A stretch of 64,000 nucleotides of DNA, taken from assembly GCA_025403435.1 (NCBI GenBank), contig CM046332.1, positions 1,657,530 to 1,721,529 on the forward strand. Reading direction: 5' to 3'. Shown here piece after piece: positions 46,464 to 57,908 of the stretch. The position numbers were made by a program, and so were the translations under genes. Under the pieces are notes generated by a model. That model had not been told where the DNA came from. It worked only from the letters and a program-made list of their open reading frames with translations, and searched no databases. Source of the DNA: Artocarpus heterophyllus. Its lineage: Eukaryota; Streptophyta; Magnoliopsida; Rosales; Moraceae. Within the stretch, counting starts at the first letter, position 1. Every line of letters begins with the position of its first letter.

Positions 46464-49400
46464 ATGTCTAAAAACGCTTTATCATCGATACTTGACAAAA
46501 ACCAATTGACCGGTGAGAACTATAATGATTGGAAACGGAACCTGGACATCGTCCTTTCCTTTGAGAAACTAAAATATGTACTGACAACTCCTTGTCCTCC
46601 CGAGCCTACGGGAGACTCAAGTAATGAGCAATTCCAAGCGTACGAACGCTGGAAAGATGCTAATGATCAGGCCCGCTGCTATGTTATGGCTAGCATGAAT
46701 AACGTGCTGCAGGCTCAACATCAAGATTATGAGACTGCGAAGCAGATCTTGGATAATCTTGAGGACATGTTTGGAGGCCAGGCCATAACAAAGCGGCAAG
46801 GGGCGCTTCGGAAACTCTTAAACTGTAGACAGAGACCGGGGACATCTGTAAAGGAGCACATGATGTTGGTCATGGGTTACCTCGCTGAGGCTCAAACCAA
46901 TGGAGCCGACATCGATGCTGAAACTCAGATGACTATGGTCTTTGAGACTCTGTCTAAGGAATTTATTCCGTTTAGAGCTACTTTTAATTTGAGCAATAGA
47001 CGGGATATGACCTTAACAGAATTGATGAAACAGTTACAAGAGTTTGAACTGCTGATCAGGGAGTCTCCTGCTGGTGGAGAGGCCAATATGGTAGCTGCTT
47101 TTGGTTCCAATCCTAACTCTGGGAATGGAAAGAAACAACGGGCCAAGAGTGGGAAGTCTTCTATTCCTATTGCTACCAAGAGCAAGAAGAAGAAGAAGAA
47201 GAACCCAAAGAAGCTTAAGTGCTTCTTTTGTGGTAAGGTCGGGCATATAAAGAAGCATTGCAAGGACTTCCTTTCCAAGGGAGGTAGGTGTGATCTTCTA
47301 TATTTAGAAACTTGTTTGGTTGAGGAATCCAGTGACATTTGGGTCATAGATTCTGGTGCAACTAATCATGTTTGTGTTTCTCTGCAGGGATTCAAAGAAA
47401 CGAGAAGTCTACTTCGTGAAGACTTAACGCTTCGGATGGGCGATGGATCCTTGGTCTCAGCGGAAGCAGTGGGAGATGTCCATCTTTATTTTGATAATTA
47501 TAGGAGTTTAATTTTGCGAGATTGTTTTTATGTTCCTAAATTTAAAAGGAATTTAATTTCTGTATCTTCTTTATTTAAAGACTCCTACGTGGTATCTTTT
47601 AATGAAAAAGTGGTGATTCGTAAAAACAAATCTTTTATCTGTTCTGGATGGATGCAAAATAATCTATATTTTATCAAACCTAAGATGGACTTGTTGCTTA
47701 ATGCTGAGATAAATGATAATAACTCAAAAAGACTTAAAACTTCTCACTCTAATAAGACTTATCTTTGGCATTTGCGCCTTGGCCATATTAACCTAAATAG
47801 GATTCAAAGGTTGGTAAGGGATGGACCTTTAAGTCACTTAAAGGTGGAATCTATACCTCAATGTGAGTCTTGTTTGGAGGGTAAAATGACCAAAAGACCA
47901 TACGGGTCTAAGGGCAATAGGGCCGAAGGGGTTCTAGAACTTGTGCATAGTGATGTTTGCGGACCGATGAACATCCGGGCACGAGGAGGGTATGAGTACT
48001 TCGTCACTTTTATTGACGATTACTCAAGATATGGGTATGTGTACCTAATGCACCACAAAAGCGAAACTTATGATAAGTTCAGGGAGTTTCGGGCTGAAGT
48101 GGAAAAGCAATTGGGTAGACCCATTAAAACACTTCGATCTGATCGAGGTGGGGAATACCTTTCTGATGAGTTCTTGGGACACTTGTTAGAGAATGAGATT
48201 TTATCCCATTTGACTGCGCCGGGCACTCCGCAGCAGAATGGCGTAGCAGAGAGAAGGAATAGGACTTTGTTGGACATGATTCGGTCCATGATGAGTTATT
48301 CATCATTGCCTTTATCCTTTTGGGGATATGCACTACAAACCGCATGTTATCTTTTGAACAATGTGCCTTCAAAATCGGTCCCTAAAACTCCTCACGAGTT
48401 GTGGACAAGACGGAAGACATCCTTAAACCATATTCGCATATGGGGATGTCCAGCTCATGTCCTGTTTAAGGATCCGAATAAGTTGGAAGCACGTTCAGAA
48501 GTTTGCGTGTTTGTAGGATATCCAAAAGGGACTAAAGGGGGTTATTTTTATAACCCAAAGGAAAATAAAGTCGTGGTTTCAACTAATGCAACTTTCCTTG
48601 AGGAGAGTTACATGAACGACTTTAAACCTCAAAGCAAAGTGGTGCTTGAGGAGTTGAGGGGTGATCCGTTTACTCCGGAGGTTCCGAACGAAACCATTCC
48701 GATCGGTGTAGAAAAACCAAACAAACCTGAACAACAACCTCAGGGGCTTCGGCGTAGTGGGAGGATCGGGCGTCAACCTGAGAGGTATATGTTCAATGGG
48801 GAGGTCTTTTTGGCTGAACCGGATGAACATGACAGGGATCCTTATACTTACGCAGAAGCTATGGAGGATGTTGATTCAAGACTCTGGACAGAGGCCATGA
48901 ACATTGAGATGAAGTCTATGAAGACTAATCGGGTCTGGGAGCTTGTGGATCTTCCCGAAGGGGTAAAACCCATAGGGTGTAAGTGGATCTACAAGAGGAA
49001 AAGAGGAGTGGATGGAAAGGTCGAAACCTTTAAGGCTAGACTGGTAGCTAAGGGTTATACGCAAAAGGAAGGAATCGATTATGAGGAAACCTTTTCGCCT
49101 GTAGCCATGCTTAAGTCCATCCGGATTCTCTTGTCCATAGCTGCCGCTCTCGACTACGAGATTTGGCAGATGGATGTCAAGACGGCTTTTCTGAATGGCT
49201 ATCTTGATGAGTCCATTTATATGGAACAACCAGACGGGTTCAAGGTCACGGGTCAAGAGGGTAAGGTTTGTAAGTTGCTAAAGTCTATTTATGGACTTAA
49301 GCAGGCTTCTCGTTCTTGGAACATAAGATTTGATCAAGTGATCAAGACTTATGGGTTCTCACAAAATGTGGATGAACCATGTGTTTACAAACACATTAAG

Positions 49401-50417
49401 AATGGGAAGGTGGTTTTTCTACTACTCTATGTAGATGACATTCTGCTAATTGGCAATGACGTTGGGGCGTTGTCATCGGTCAAATTATGGTTGACCAAGC
49501 AGTTTGACATGAAAGACTTGGGTGAGGCTAATTTTGTTCTCGGTATCCAGATCTTTCGGGATAGGAAGAACAAAATGATAGCTTTGTCACAGGCCAGCTA
49601 CATAGATAAAATTCTCAGGAGGTTTGCAATGCAGGATTCCAAGAAAGGTGGGCAACCATCTAGGTCTGGAATTACTCTTTCTAAGAAAGACTCTCCAAAG
49701 TCTTATGAAGAAAGAGAATACATGAAGAAGGTGCCTTATGCTTCGGCAGTGGGTAGTCTCATGTATGCCATGCTTTGCACTCGACCGGATATTAGCTATG
49801 CGGTCGGGATTGTGAGTCGATTTCAGGCGGATCCAGGACCGAACCATTGGGTTGCGGTAAAGCATATTTTCAAGTACCTGAGAAGGACTCGAGGGTATAT
49901 GCTTGTGTATTCGGGTGAGGATTTAACTCCTCTAGGATACACTGATTCGGATTTTCAATCCTGCCTGGATTCTAGGAAATCGACTTCAGGGTTTGTGTTT
50001 ACTCTGGGTGGCGGTGCCATCAGTTGGAGAAGTGCGAAGCAAGATTGCACTTCGGATTCAACGATGGAGGCCGAGTATGTGGGGGCTAGTGATGCTTCGA
50101 AAGAAGCAGTGTGGCTCCGCAAGTTCCTTGGGGATCTTGAGGTAGTTCCTGGTATGGATAAAGCGGTATCACTGTACTGTGATAACAGTGCGGCGGTAGC
50201 TAATGCTAAGGAACCAAGATTTCACAAGAAGAGTAAGCATATTGATCGGAAGTATCATGTGATAAAGGACTTCGTTGAGAGCGGGCATGTCACGGTGTGC
50301 AAGATCGCGTCAGAGGACAATTTAGCTGATCCATTTACGAAGACACTTTCTGGGAGAGTCTTCGAAAGGCATGTGGAAGCTATGGGGATGCGAAATTTGC
50401 AGTATTTACTCACTTAG
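46464..50417 (+). CDS. Ty1-copia gag-pol polyprotein, intact (1317 aa)
   Basis: Encodes capsid protein and enzymes for retrotransposition in one frame. The ATG at 46464 ([20 protein letters not shown]) is preferred over the in-frame ATG 15 codons upstream because it starts the conserved gag sequence. Order: gag domain (about 1-230), zinc knuckle [14 protein letters not shown] near residue 253, and protease [12 protein letters not shown] near 293. Integrase has HLRLGH...CESC zinc-binding residues near 440-475, then [16 protein letters not shown] and [11 protein letters not shown] for the catalytic acidic residues. Reverse transcriptase has [20 protein letters not shown] and [12 protein letters not shown] (YVDD). 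RNase H has [20 protein letters not shown] and YCDNSAAV, then [18 protein letters not shown]. No stop or frameshift; all catalytic motifs are present, so the element may be autonomous. Stop TAG at 50415-50417. Confidence 0.96.
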   Translation: MSKNALSSILDKNQLTGENYNDWKRNLDIVLSFEKLKYVLTTPCPPEPTGDSSNEQFQAYERWKDANDQARCYVMASMNNVLQAQHQDYETAKQILDNLEDMFGGQAITKRQGALRKLLNCRQRPGTSVKEHMMLVMGYLAEAQTNGADIDAETQMTMVFETLSKEFIPFRATFNLSNRRDMTLTELMKQLQEFELLIRESPAGGEANMVAAFGSNPNSGNGKKQRAKSGKSSIPIATKSKKKKKKNPKKLKCFFCGKVGHIKKHCKDFLSKGGRCDLLYLETCLVEESSDIWVIDSGATNHVCVSLQGFKETRSLLREDLTLRMGDGSLVSAEAVGDVHLYFDNYRSLILRDCFYVPKFKRNLISVSSLFKDSYVVSFNEKVVIRKNKSFICSGWMQNNLYFIKPKMDLLLNAEINDNNSKRLKTSHSNKTYLWHLRLGHINLNRIQRLVRDGPLSHLKVESIPQCESCLEGKMTKRPYGSKGNRAEGVLELVHSDVCGPMNIRARGGYEYFVTFIDDYSRYGYVYLMHHKSETYDKFREFRAEVEKQLGRPIKTLRSDRGGEYLSDEFLGHLLENEILSHLTAPGTPQQNGVAERRNRTLLDMIRSMMSYSSLPLSFWGYALQTACYLLNNVPSKSVPKTPHELWTRRKTSLNHIRIWGCPAHVLFKDPNKLEARSEVCVFVGYPKGTKGGYFYNPKENKVVVSTNATFLEESYMNDFKPQSKVVLEELRGDPFTPEVPNETIPIGVEKPNKPEQQPQGLRRSGRIGRQPERYMFNGEVFLAEPDEHDRDPYTYAEAMEDVDSRLWTEAMNIEMKSMKTNRVWELVDLPEGVKPIGCKWIYKRKRGVDGKVETFKARLVAKGYTQKEGIDYEETFSPVAMLKSIRILLSIAAALDYEIWQMDVKTAFLNGYLDESIYMEQPDGFKVTGQEGKVCKLLKSIYGLKQASRSWNIRFDQVIKTYGFSQNVDEPCVYKHIKNGKVVFLLLYVDDILLIGNDVGALSSVKLWLTKQFDMKDLGEANFVLGIQIFRDRKNKMIALSQASYIDKILRRFAMQDSKKGGQPSRSGITLSKKDSPKSYEEREYMKKVPYASAVGSLMYAMLCTRPDISYAVGIVSRFQADPGPNHWVAVKHIFKYLRRTRGYMLVYSGEDLTPLGYTDSDFQSCLDSRKSTSGFVFTLGGGAISWRSAKQDCTSDSTMEAEYVGASDASKEAVWLRKFLGDLEVVPGMDKAVSLYCDNSAAVANAKEPRFHKKSKHIDRKYHVIKDFVESGHVTVCKIASEDNLADPFTKTLSGRVFERHVEAMGMRNLQYLLT

Positions 50418-50420
50418 TGC

Positions 50421-50431
50421 AAGTGGGAGAT
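50421..50431 (+). promoter_or_regulatory. Polypurine tract of copia element
   Basis: AAGTGGGAGAT lies directly before the 3' LTR start at 50432, four bases after the gag-pol stop. Confidence 0.85.
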
Positions 50432-52465
50432 TGTTAGACATGTATGCTCTAAGGAGTAAAAATGTAATACGTTTTTGGAGACATTTTTATCAATAAAGAA
50501 TTTATTCATTTAAATATACCAAATATTGTCCTCTTTACGTTCATATTCGTTGAATGTATGATAAGCAAACAGTAGTCTGAGACTGTCAGTCTAAACCTTA
50601 AGAGTTGGGCATATGATGGGATGATTATGCGGTAGACACGACTCTTAAGGTGATGGTCTAAAATATATGATCCGCAATCGAGGGAATAAAGTTGGGCGCT
50701 TTATTCATGTAAAGATTGTTATGTTGTCTATATCCCTTTTGGGAGATGGTTTGTCTTGGCCATCGGAGTTGGACTCCGTGAATAGAAACATTGGCGCGTT
50801 GTCATAGGTGACGATGTGTTGGATCGGGACATAAAGTGAATTGATTTGGATTAATAATTCTGTCTTGGCAAATCGATTCACTTTAGACAGTCGTTTGTAT
50901 TGTATCTTAATCCTGAGATGAATAATGGGCCCGTTGTCTCGACTTGTGTCTTTTGATGTACCAATGGGTGACTCCCACATCTCTATAGTGGCATGCATGC
51001 CGGTACGTTGGAGGCATGACTCTTGATAGCGTAGACTTGTTATTCATAGATATGGAATCCATAGCTCCTCTTTAGGAGTAATGATATCCTCTTATATGCG
51101 TTGTCCTGTAATTGGAAGACTGGAGCGCTCAATCATTTGGATACATAGGTGTAACCGAATGGTATACTATCTTTGGATGGTAAGTTTTCTAATGGTGAGA
51201 CAATGGAACGTAAGATAAAAATAATCGGGAAGGTAAGACAGAACTTGTCCTTAAGCCGATTATGGATGATCATATGGGGATGCGATACACTATGATATGT
51301 CATGGAGACTTAGCTACACGAGCTTCGTAATTCTATAAAGTTTGAGAGTGCAGCTCCAAGCTTTTAGTGGAGTAGCGTTGGAGTTGATAATTGTGAAATA
51401 TATATCTGGGATATTGGGTTTCATAATTATCATGAGCTTGAACTTTGTAGGTCCATTTTGGTCCCCTTTGCTAGCTCACAAAATCCTGTAACGACACGGC
51501 GTGCTTTTCCAATAATTGGTGACTTATGTCGGATTTATCAGATTGGTTTAAAATTTATAAGAATCAAATAATTCATGTCTGTTTATCGGTTGAATTAATT
51601 ATGTAATAAATTAGTTCAAGATGAACTTGTTGAATTATGGCGTTCGGATAATTCTTGTCTGTTTATCGGTTGTTTTAATTTTGGACAATTAGAACAAGAT
51701 AAACTTGTAGAATTATTGTGAATTGATTTATTTTCTTAGAGATTATCTTGATAAAGTTTGTTTTGATCAGATATCTTTTCTATTGGGCTATTTGAATCAA
51801 AACTGAGACTTTATCCTTTAGAATCTCGGGTGGAAAATAAAAGATTCGCGGAGATTTTTTCTCGGCAGTTCGGCCTGCCGATCAGAAAGTTCGGCCTGCC
51901 GAACTGGCCAGTTCGGCCTGCCTATCTCACAGTTCGGCATGCCGACCGCGACAGCTAAGATTACGCGTTTTTCACGCGTATCTTATCAGATATTGATCCG
52001 AACTTGATTCTGTTTCGATTTTTGAGACCTAATCTGATATGGACTGACCCCAAGGACCAATAGGTATAAAAAGGGAGTGAGTCTAATGATTTACTCAGAT
52101 CAATTTGAGAGATTAAGAGTGATACTCTTCTAGTGAGCATCTGAAAACTCCCTGAGAGCTTTTGTTCACAAATCACGAACACTAGCTTTGGGTTCTCTCT
52201 ATTGGTTGGAAGGAGAGTCACCGGTGGAAGAGCTGTACGTGTGAGCCCACACTCACTCCGGTTGTGGATAGAGAATAGCAAAGAAGACCAGTTGGTTGAG
52301 GCTCTTCTGGAACGTTACTTCTCTACACAGGTCGCGGAGGTTCTTCGGCATACTGAGGTTAGTAAGATCTGTTTAATTTATACGTATAACATGTCAAACT
52401 TGTGTTTTGGAAAATACTCTGATGAAAAAATTTTTAAAATTCCGCTGCGCACTTTGTTTCCAACA
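50432..52465 (+). mobile_element. 3' LTR of the copia element
   Basis: 2034 bp, the same length as the 5' LTR. Differences seen lie near 50929, 50969, 50993, 51399-51405 (two) and 52388. Confidence 0.96.
51870..51945 (+). repeat. Phased TCGGC-CT-GCCGA array in copia 3' LTR
   Basis: Same four copies and spacing as at 44211-44286, shifted by 7659 bp. Confidence 0.93.
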
Positions 52466-52470
52466 TCTTC

Positions 52471-52715
52471 TCCTTTCAGATCTTTCTCCCTCTTCCATCT
52501 CTCACTTTGCCTTCCTCTCTCTCCTTCATCTCCTCTCACTTCTCTCTTTCTCTATTCTCAACTCTATCTCCTTGATTACGAGCGAAGCATGTCATCACTC
52601 TCATCTTCAATTGCAGATTGTCACGTCGCCAGAGGCATACGAAGATGCCAGTGCCGCTGTGTGCTTTGTTCCATCGCTGTCATTGATCTGCTCACACCGT
52701 AAATAAGTGGGATAG
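52471..52715 (+). other. CT-rich block and short coding-like stretch split by the copia element
   Basis: The CT-rich sequence continues that before 42773. It is followed by TTGCAG and a higher-GC stretch (52615-52700) reading SPEAYEDASAAVCFVPSLS in one frame. That might be an exon remnant of an unknown gene; it ends where LTR E begins. No family recognised. Confidence 0.3.
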
Positions 52716-52717
52716 TG

Positions 52718-52747
52718 TGATACCCGTTATTTTTCTAACGGGTATCA
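52718..52747. repeat. Perfect 12-bp palindrome at start of LTR E
   Basis: TGATACCCGTTA and TAACGGGTATCA flank a 6-base TTTTTC loop. It could form a hairpin at the LTR tip. Confidence 0.9.
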
Positions 52748-53556
52748 TTATAATTAAATTAATTATTAGTGTATTAATTAAAATTTTTATTTCATCCACA
52801 ATTTATACCACATTATTCATTTCTACCTATTTTCAAATTTTTTAAAATTTTTCTATACCTATTTAGTATATTGACCAAAATATCCTCGAAACTTCTATTT
52901 AATTACAAAAAATACCATTTGACATTATTAGACTCAAAGTCTCCGAAGGAGACTTGATTGTCACCTACTCCCATCCCTTTTACCCCCTCTTTCTTTTCTT
53001 TTTCTTTTCCTTTTCCTTATTCTTCTCTCACTCTCATCTCTCCTTTTCTCTCCCTGCTCTTCATCTTCTCCCTTTTCCTTCTTACGTGCATGGTGGCTCA
53101 ATCAAGGGAGATCTAAGAAGAGAATCAAATAACACCTTCAAGCTATTTTATCACTAGATTCACAAAAAAAAAGATCAAGCTTTTGGAAGCAAAATCACTA
53201 ATTTTCTTCAAGCTTAAGGTAAGGTTTTCTAAGTAAAAACTTTGATTTAAATTTGTATTTTAGCATGACAGCTATGAAAAATATGTGTTTGATGTTTGTG
53301 GGTAATTATACCATATTTTTGAAGCTTGATTTACATAGATCTTTGTTTAAAATGAGGTTTTGGACTAGTTTTGAAAAGTTTTGATTTTTTGTTGAGTATG
53401 AAAATTTTAAGAAAGATAATCTATATGTGTTTGAGTATGATATTTGATAGTTTTTATGTCTTTTTTATGTCCTGGAAGTTGATAAAAAAGGTCGGATTTA
53501 ATTGTAAAGTTTGAAACCTTCAAAAATGAAAAACTAAATTTTCAGAAATTCTTTTG

Positions 53557-53682
53557 TCGGCAGGCCAAACTTGTCAATCGGCAGGCCGGACCCGTTGATA
53601 GGTTTGGTTGACCGAACCCTGTAGGTTGGCAGGCCAAACTCTATCAAACCGACATGTTGAATTGTATAGATCGGTAGACCAA
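53557..53682 (+). repeat. Phased TCGGC-AG-GCCGA array in LTR E
   Basis: Copies start at 53557, 53578, 53604, 53626, 53649 and 53671 (steps 21, 26, 22, 23, 22), several with TTGGC or GCCAA forms expected after CpG loss. Confidence 0.87.
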
Positions 53683-54549
53683 AACAGAGGTTTGAAATGT
53701 ATAGTTTAATTGGCAGGTCAATCAGGTGGTCTAAACTCATCTGTTTTTCATCATTTTGTGTAACGAAATGTTGCAAGAATTTCATATTAATGATTATAAC
53801 ACACTAATAAGAATAAATGGTAAATTAACATGATTATAGATTAGGAATTAACTGAAAGTTTGGTTATTTTATACGTCATAGGATAACGAAGTACTTGGAG
53901 CTTACGTGGTGAACTTAGTATCATGAGTTGGAAGTTATCAGCATTGCATTAGCCAAGAGATGGGAAATCTATTACTCATCTTTTGTGAGGTTTTGATTAA
54001 TTAAAATTGGTTCTTTACATTGGAAGATATGTATATGATATTTTAAATGTATATGAATACTACTCATGACACAATGTTGTGGAACTCAACTTGTATTGTA
54101 CAGTGAGAATGAATTGATTTGACATATATTGATGTAATTGATAAGCATGGTTAGAAAATTTTGGCTCTATTCATAATGATTGATTATAGAGGAATGGTAT
54201 GGCATAAAAAGGGCGACGGCCTTAGGCATGAATTCCCTAAAAGGTAAAATAGAAGGAAGTGATGACACTTCCTTGGGTCAAAAGTCCCAAACTGTATGTT
54301 AACGTAAGTTATATATGCTACTTTCGATGACTGTATTAAGATATATTGAGGGTTAAAATGATGATGACGATGATTTTATAATAATTAATTTAAAGGTGTT
54401 ACATTAAACTGTGGTTTGTTATTTATATTTTTATCTTGATTTGAGAGTTTTTATTTAAGTCCTAGGCAAATTTCTTTTGAAGTTTTTATTTTTATTTTCT
54501 GATCTTTATTTAATTTATTAAAAAACTATAAATCACGTTATAGAATTTT

Positions 54550-54561
54550 TGGTATCATAGC
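54550..54561 (+). promoter_or_regulatory. Decayed primer-binding site of element E
   Basis: TGGTATCATAGC differs by one base from the initiator-Met tRNA primer site and lies just after the LTR. Confidence 0.75.
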
Positions 54562-55800
54562 CTAGGTTCGGTTAACCTAGGGAGTGTAGCACCACTTAAA
54601 AAAATCAGTTCTCAAAATGGTTTAAAAATTGAATTTAAATGTCATCATCAAATTGAATCTTCAGGTTGATTTATATAGTCTAGGAGGATTTTATAACATA
54701 GAAAAACTCTAGAATAGAAGTATAATGGTTATGTGGGTGTGATAATTATATGGAATCAATTTACACATAGATTACTTAAGGGAGATTTGTATAGATAAAA
54801 GGATCTATAAGCCTTTTATCTCATAAGAAATGATAAGAAATACAAGGCTTAAGTTGTTGATTTCAAAGTTAGGCATAGTTATGCCAAATTCTTCATAATT
54901 GATTCAAACCTATGTAGTCATTATGTGTGGATTTGATAGAGTGCTTAAGTCTCGATAAATTTTCTTGGAGGTTCTATTTGCTTGAGGAACATGAGATAAA
55001 GTTAGGAATCTATGACATTGAACCTTGAGTGAGATAAATGTTAATCTTTTGGTCTATTGAGATTTTGTAAAGTGAAAGAATCTATGAATTTCAAAGTTGG
55101 AATATTTCTATCGCGTACGTTGTATTTTAGTGGCGTCAATGATCTTTACAAAGGGTTATAATGTGAAAATGACTAATAGAAGTTTCCTTAAGTAATCATA
55201 ATACTTAAGGCATATGCGATGATTTTGGACTTAAAGGTGAAGACCTTTGATTCTAGATATTTAGATGCTAAATCTTTTGACTACTTGAGGTTTTGTTGAT
55301 ATAAGGAATTAAAGATTGTATAAGTGGGATTGTGAGGATTGTAGATGTCCTTAAGTAGTAACATCAATGGTCTTTGCTCATTGATGTGATTTGTGTTGGA
55401 GAATTAAAAGTATATTAATTTTGAGGTTAGTCATGTTCAAAACCCTTAGTAGTAATAATGGCAAATCCATTGACAGATGTTGAGTATTAAGAATAAGATA
55501 GAAGTATAAGCATTGCTCAACAAGGCTTTGATTAAAGTAAATTATTTGAATCACGAGAGGATTTTGTTGTTAAAGAATGATTTGGATAACATTCAAGAGG
55601 ACCCTAGTTATTATCAAATAGAGCTTGTTGTTTATTTTGGTTAATTTCATTGTAAGTGGGCTTCAAATTGGGCTTAAGATTTATAGAATTTAGGCTTCAA
55701 ATTTCATGTTAATTGTTTAACTCTTCCAAATGTGTTAAGGCCTGAAACAACCCGGGCCTAGTCCAAATTCTAAATTAGTTCAATTCATTAAAAAAAACAG
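54562..55800 (+). other. Decayed interior or leader of element E
   Basis: AT-rich sequence with no open frame of note and no retrotransposon motif. By position it is what remains of the internal region. Confidence 0.5.
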
Positions 55801-56069
55801 ACATTGTCTCTCGCACATATCTCTATACATGTCACATACAGTGATTCAATCATCGCCTACATATATGTTTACTGTGCATAGGAGCTCATTTCTTCAAGCT
55901 CACTCTCTCTCTAAACTTGTCATTCTCTTTCTAAATCACAAATCTTCCTCCTTCTCTCTAGATCTTCTTCTTTCTCTCTCTAAAAGAAGAAAGATTTCAA
56001 AGATTCTGCAACTTATTGTCTCAATTTTTCTTTTCTATTTACTCTTCTTTCATTTCATCATGGACCCAA

Positions 56070-56636
56070 AGTACTAGCACCTGAGAAAGTATTTTCCATC
56101 ACCTTCCCAGATGGTTCTCAAAAGAAATACAAGACTAGGATCACTCGGTTGTAGATTCTTATACGTTTTGGCATCCCTGGTGATGTGAGGATGTTGATAG
56201 AGGGGAAGATTCGTTCGAGTGACTTCAATCAAGACGTCAGTTTACCAAGTATAGGTACCAGTTGTAGTGTGATGAAAAGAAGAGCTCGTGCCATTGCAAT
56301 CACTTGTAATAAATGTGGATGACAAAATTATAACAGTAAATGTACTTCACCTAGATTTGTGTCTATAACTAAAGAGGATAAAATAAAGTTCTGTAATGAT
56401 GGACTTTCTTTTGGATGATCTTCATGCTTCTCTTCAAGATCATCCTAGTGGATATGTTCAAGGTGCCATGTCTAAACTCTTACCTAAATTCTATACAGAA
56501 AGGCAATGTCTCAGGAATATGGCATCTCAAGATCCAGTTTCCCAGATCATAAGAAAACTAGAGGGGAATAAATCCTCACTCTATAAAGGTCGTTTAAGTG
56601 TTTCTTTGTTTAAAATCACTGTAATATATGTTTAAT
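56070..56636 (+). pseudogene. Unidentified degraded coding remnant
   Basis: Forward translation gives coherent protein-like text: VLAPEKVFSITFPDGSQKKY, a stop (56152-56154), then ILIRFGIPGDVRMLIEGKIR and VMKRRARAIAITCNKCG, another stop, and NSKCTSPRFVSI. After a frame change it continues DFLLDDLHASLQDHPSGYVQ to the stop at 56633-56635. A Cys cluster (C-x2-C ... C) hints at a zinc-binding domain. I do not recognise the family. A retroelement or endogenous viral origin is possible but unsupported. Confidence 0.45.
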
Positions 56637-57208
56637 AATCTATGTCTCTTTTTTGTATAAAAAAATGTTTTTGGTATTTAGAATATTTGTGTGTTTTTAG
56701 ATTGCTATAGTAAGTGTTAAATGATTTGTTTTTTTTCTTATTTTATTATTTTCTTAAAAATATATATTATCTGTTAAACATATCACATGTCGTACTGTAA
56801 CATGTTTGAATTTTCAAAACTTATCTTGAAGTTCTAAGACTTGTGCCTCAAATTTCAAAAGTTCTATAGTAGTTTGTCATTTATATCAATTTTTTAAATT
56901 CAGTGTACATTTTTCAAAAGGTCTACAGTCGTGTCAGATTTCTTCTATCAAACTATTATCAATTATCAAAAGTTATACAGTTTAAGTCTCATTCTTATCA
57001 AAAGTTGACCTGACTCCCCATAAATTGACTGTAACTTTTTCTTACTTTCTTACCTGCATAATATTTTGTTTAGATCTTTGGATTATAAGTTCGTCACCTA
57101 CTCGTCTGCCTCCTTAGTCCTTTTGCATATCCATCATCCTTAAAATCTCATGCAAAACTCCGAGTCTAAATGGAATATATATAAAGCAACCAGTCAGATA
57201 AACCAAAT

Positions 57209-57762
57209 ATGTCTACCTCCCAATCAACCATGAAAATAAAGAATATCTGTGTCTTCTATGGTTCCAGCCTTGGAAAGGATAAAGTCTACCTAGAAGCTAC
57301 AAGACACTTAGGACAAGTCTTAGCATGTAGAAGAATTAATCTAATTTATGGGGGTGGTAGTTTAAGAATAATGGGAAATGTGGCAATAGCAGCTAAGTCT
57401 AGTGCTGCTAAAGTCATGGGAATTATCCCTCATCTCCTAATAGAAGGGAACCTTTATGGGAAAACTATAGACAGAGAGAAAAGAGTTTTGGACATCCCTG
57501 AGCATCTTAAAATCATGATCAATAATTCTAATGCTTTTATAGCACTACCTAGTGGTCTAGCACCTAGGAAATATTCGTGGTTACTAGTAGCAATTTATTG
57601 GGCATTCACTCTAAACCCTTGGGACTTTTGAATGTAAATGGTTTTGATGATAGTCTTTTAAAATTTTTAGATTATGTTGGGGAAGAAAACTTCATTGTAG
57701 AGTTAGGGAGACAAATCTTTGCTACTGTTTCAACAGCTGAGGACTTGCTAGATAAAATGTAA
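57209..57762 (+). pseudogene. LOG-like (cytokinin nucleotide phosphoribohydrolase) pseudogene
   Basis: The first frame (57209-57631) reads KNICVFYGSSLGKDKVYLEA, then INLIYGGGSLRIMGNVAIAA and VMGIIPHLLIEGN, on to MINNSNAFIALPSGLAPRK. Plant LOG proteins release active cytokinin bases from their nucleotides and carry a PGGxGTxxE motif. Here that place reads PSGLAPRKY, so the catalytic motif is lost. A frameshift near 57575 moves the conserved end (KPLGLLNVNGFDDSLLKFLD ... TAEDLLDKM) into another frame ending at 57762. Introns usual in LOG genes are not evident in the first part, which suggests a processed copy, though no poly-A tail was seen. Confidence 0.85.
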
Positions 57763-57808
57763 ATCATCTATCTAGAATCCGACACTACAATGTCCAAGCT
57801 GATTGGGA

Positions 57809-57908
57809 NNNNNNNNNNNNNNNNNNNNNNNNNNNNNNNNNNNNNNNNNNNNNNNNNNNNNNNNNNNNNNNNNNNNNNNNNNNNNNNNNNNNNNNNNNNN
57901 NNNNNNNN
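57809..57908. other. Assembly gap (100 N)
   Basis: Exactly 100 N, the usual placeholder for a gap of unknown size. It separates the LOG pseudogene from the Athila-like RNase H fragment, so their true distance is unknown. Confidence 0.99.

Larger units (their letters stand above)
42773..52465 (+). mobile_element. Complete Ty1-copia retrotransposon (9693 bp)
   Basis: Two LTRs of 2034 bp (42773-44806 and 50432-52465), both TGTTAGACATG...CCAACA. Flanked by the target duplication TCTTC (42768-42772 and 52466-52470). It has a primer site after the 5' LTR, a purine tract before the 3' LTR, a 1.6-kb leader and one uninterrupted gag-pol frame. By eye the LTRs differ at about six positions (near 0.3 percent), so insertion is recent. 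LTRs of 2 kb are long for copia. The clade (Tork/TAR/Angela side) cannot be decided by eye. Confidence 0.97.
52716..54545 (+). mobile_element. 5' LTR of a degraded gypsy-type element, family E
   Basis: Starts TGTGATACCCGTTA and is followed at 54550 by a primer-site-like sequence. It contains a CT-rich block near 52975-53070, a possible splice donor AAG-GTAAGG near 53218, and the phased array at 53557. The 3' boundary is approximate because the terminal CA has decayed. No second LTR is in the window. Confidence 0.7.

Noticed and set aside
55829..56077. 82-residue frame upstream of the unknown remnant
   Set aside because: Ser/Leu-rich translation of a CT-rich leader-like sequence; no signature.
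56070..56400. Endogenous pararetrovirus assignment for the Cys-containing remnant
   Set aside because: No movement protein, coat, protease or reverse transcriptase motif could be seen, so the assignment is not supported.
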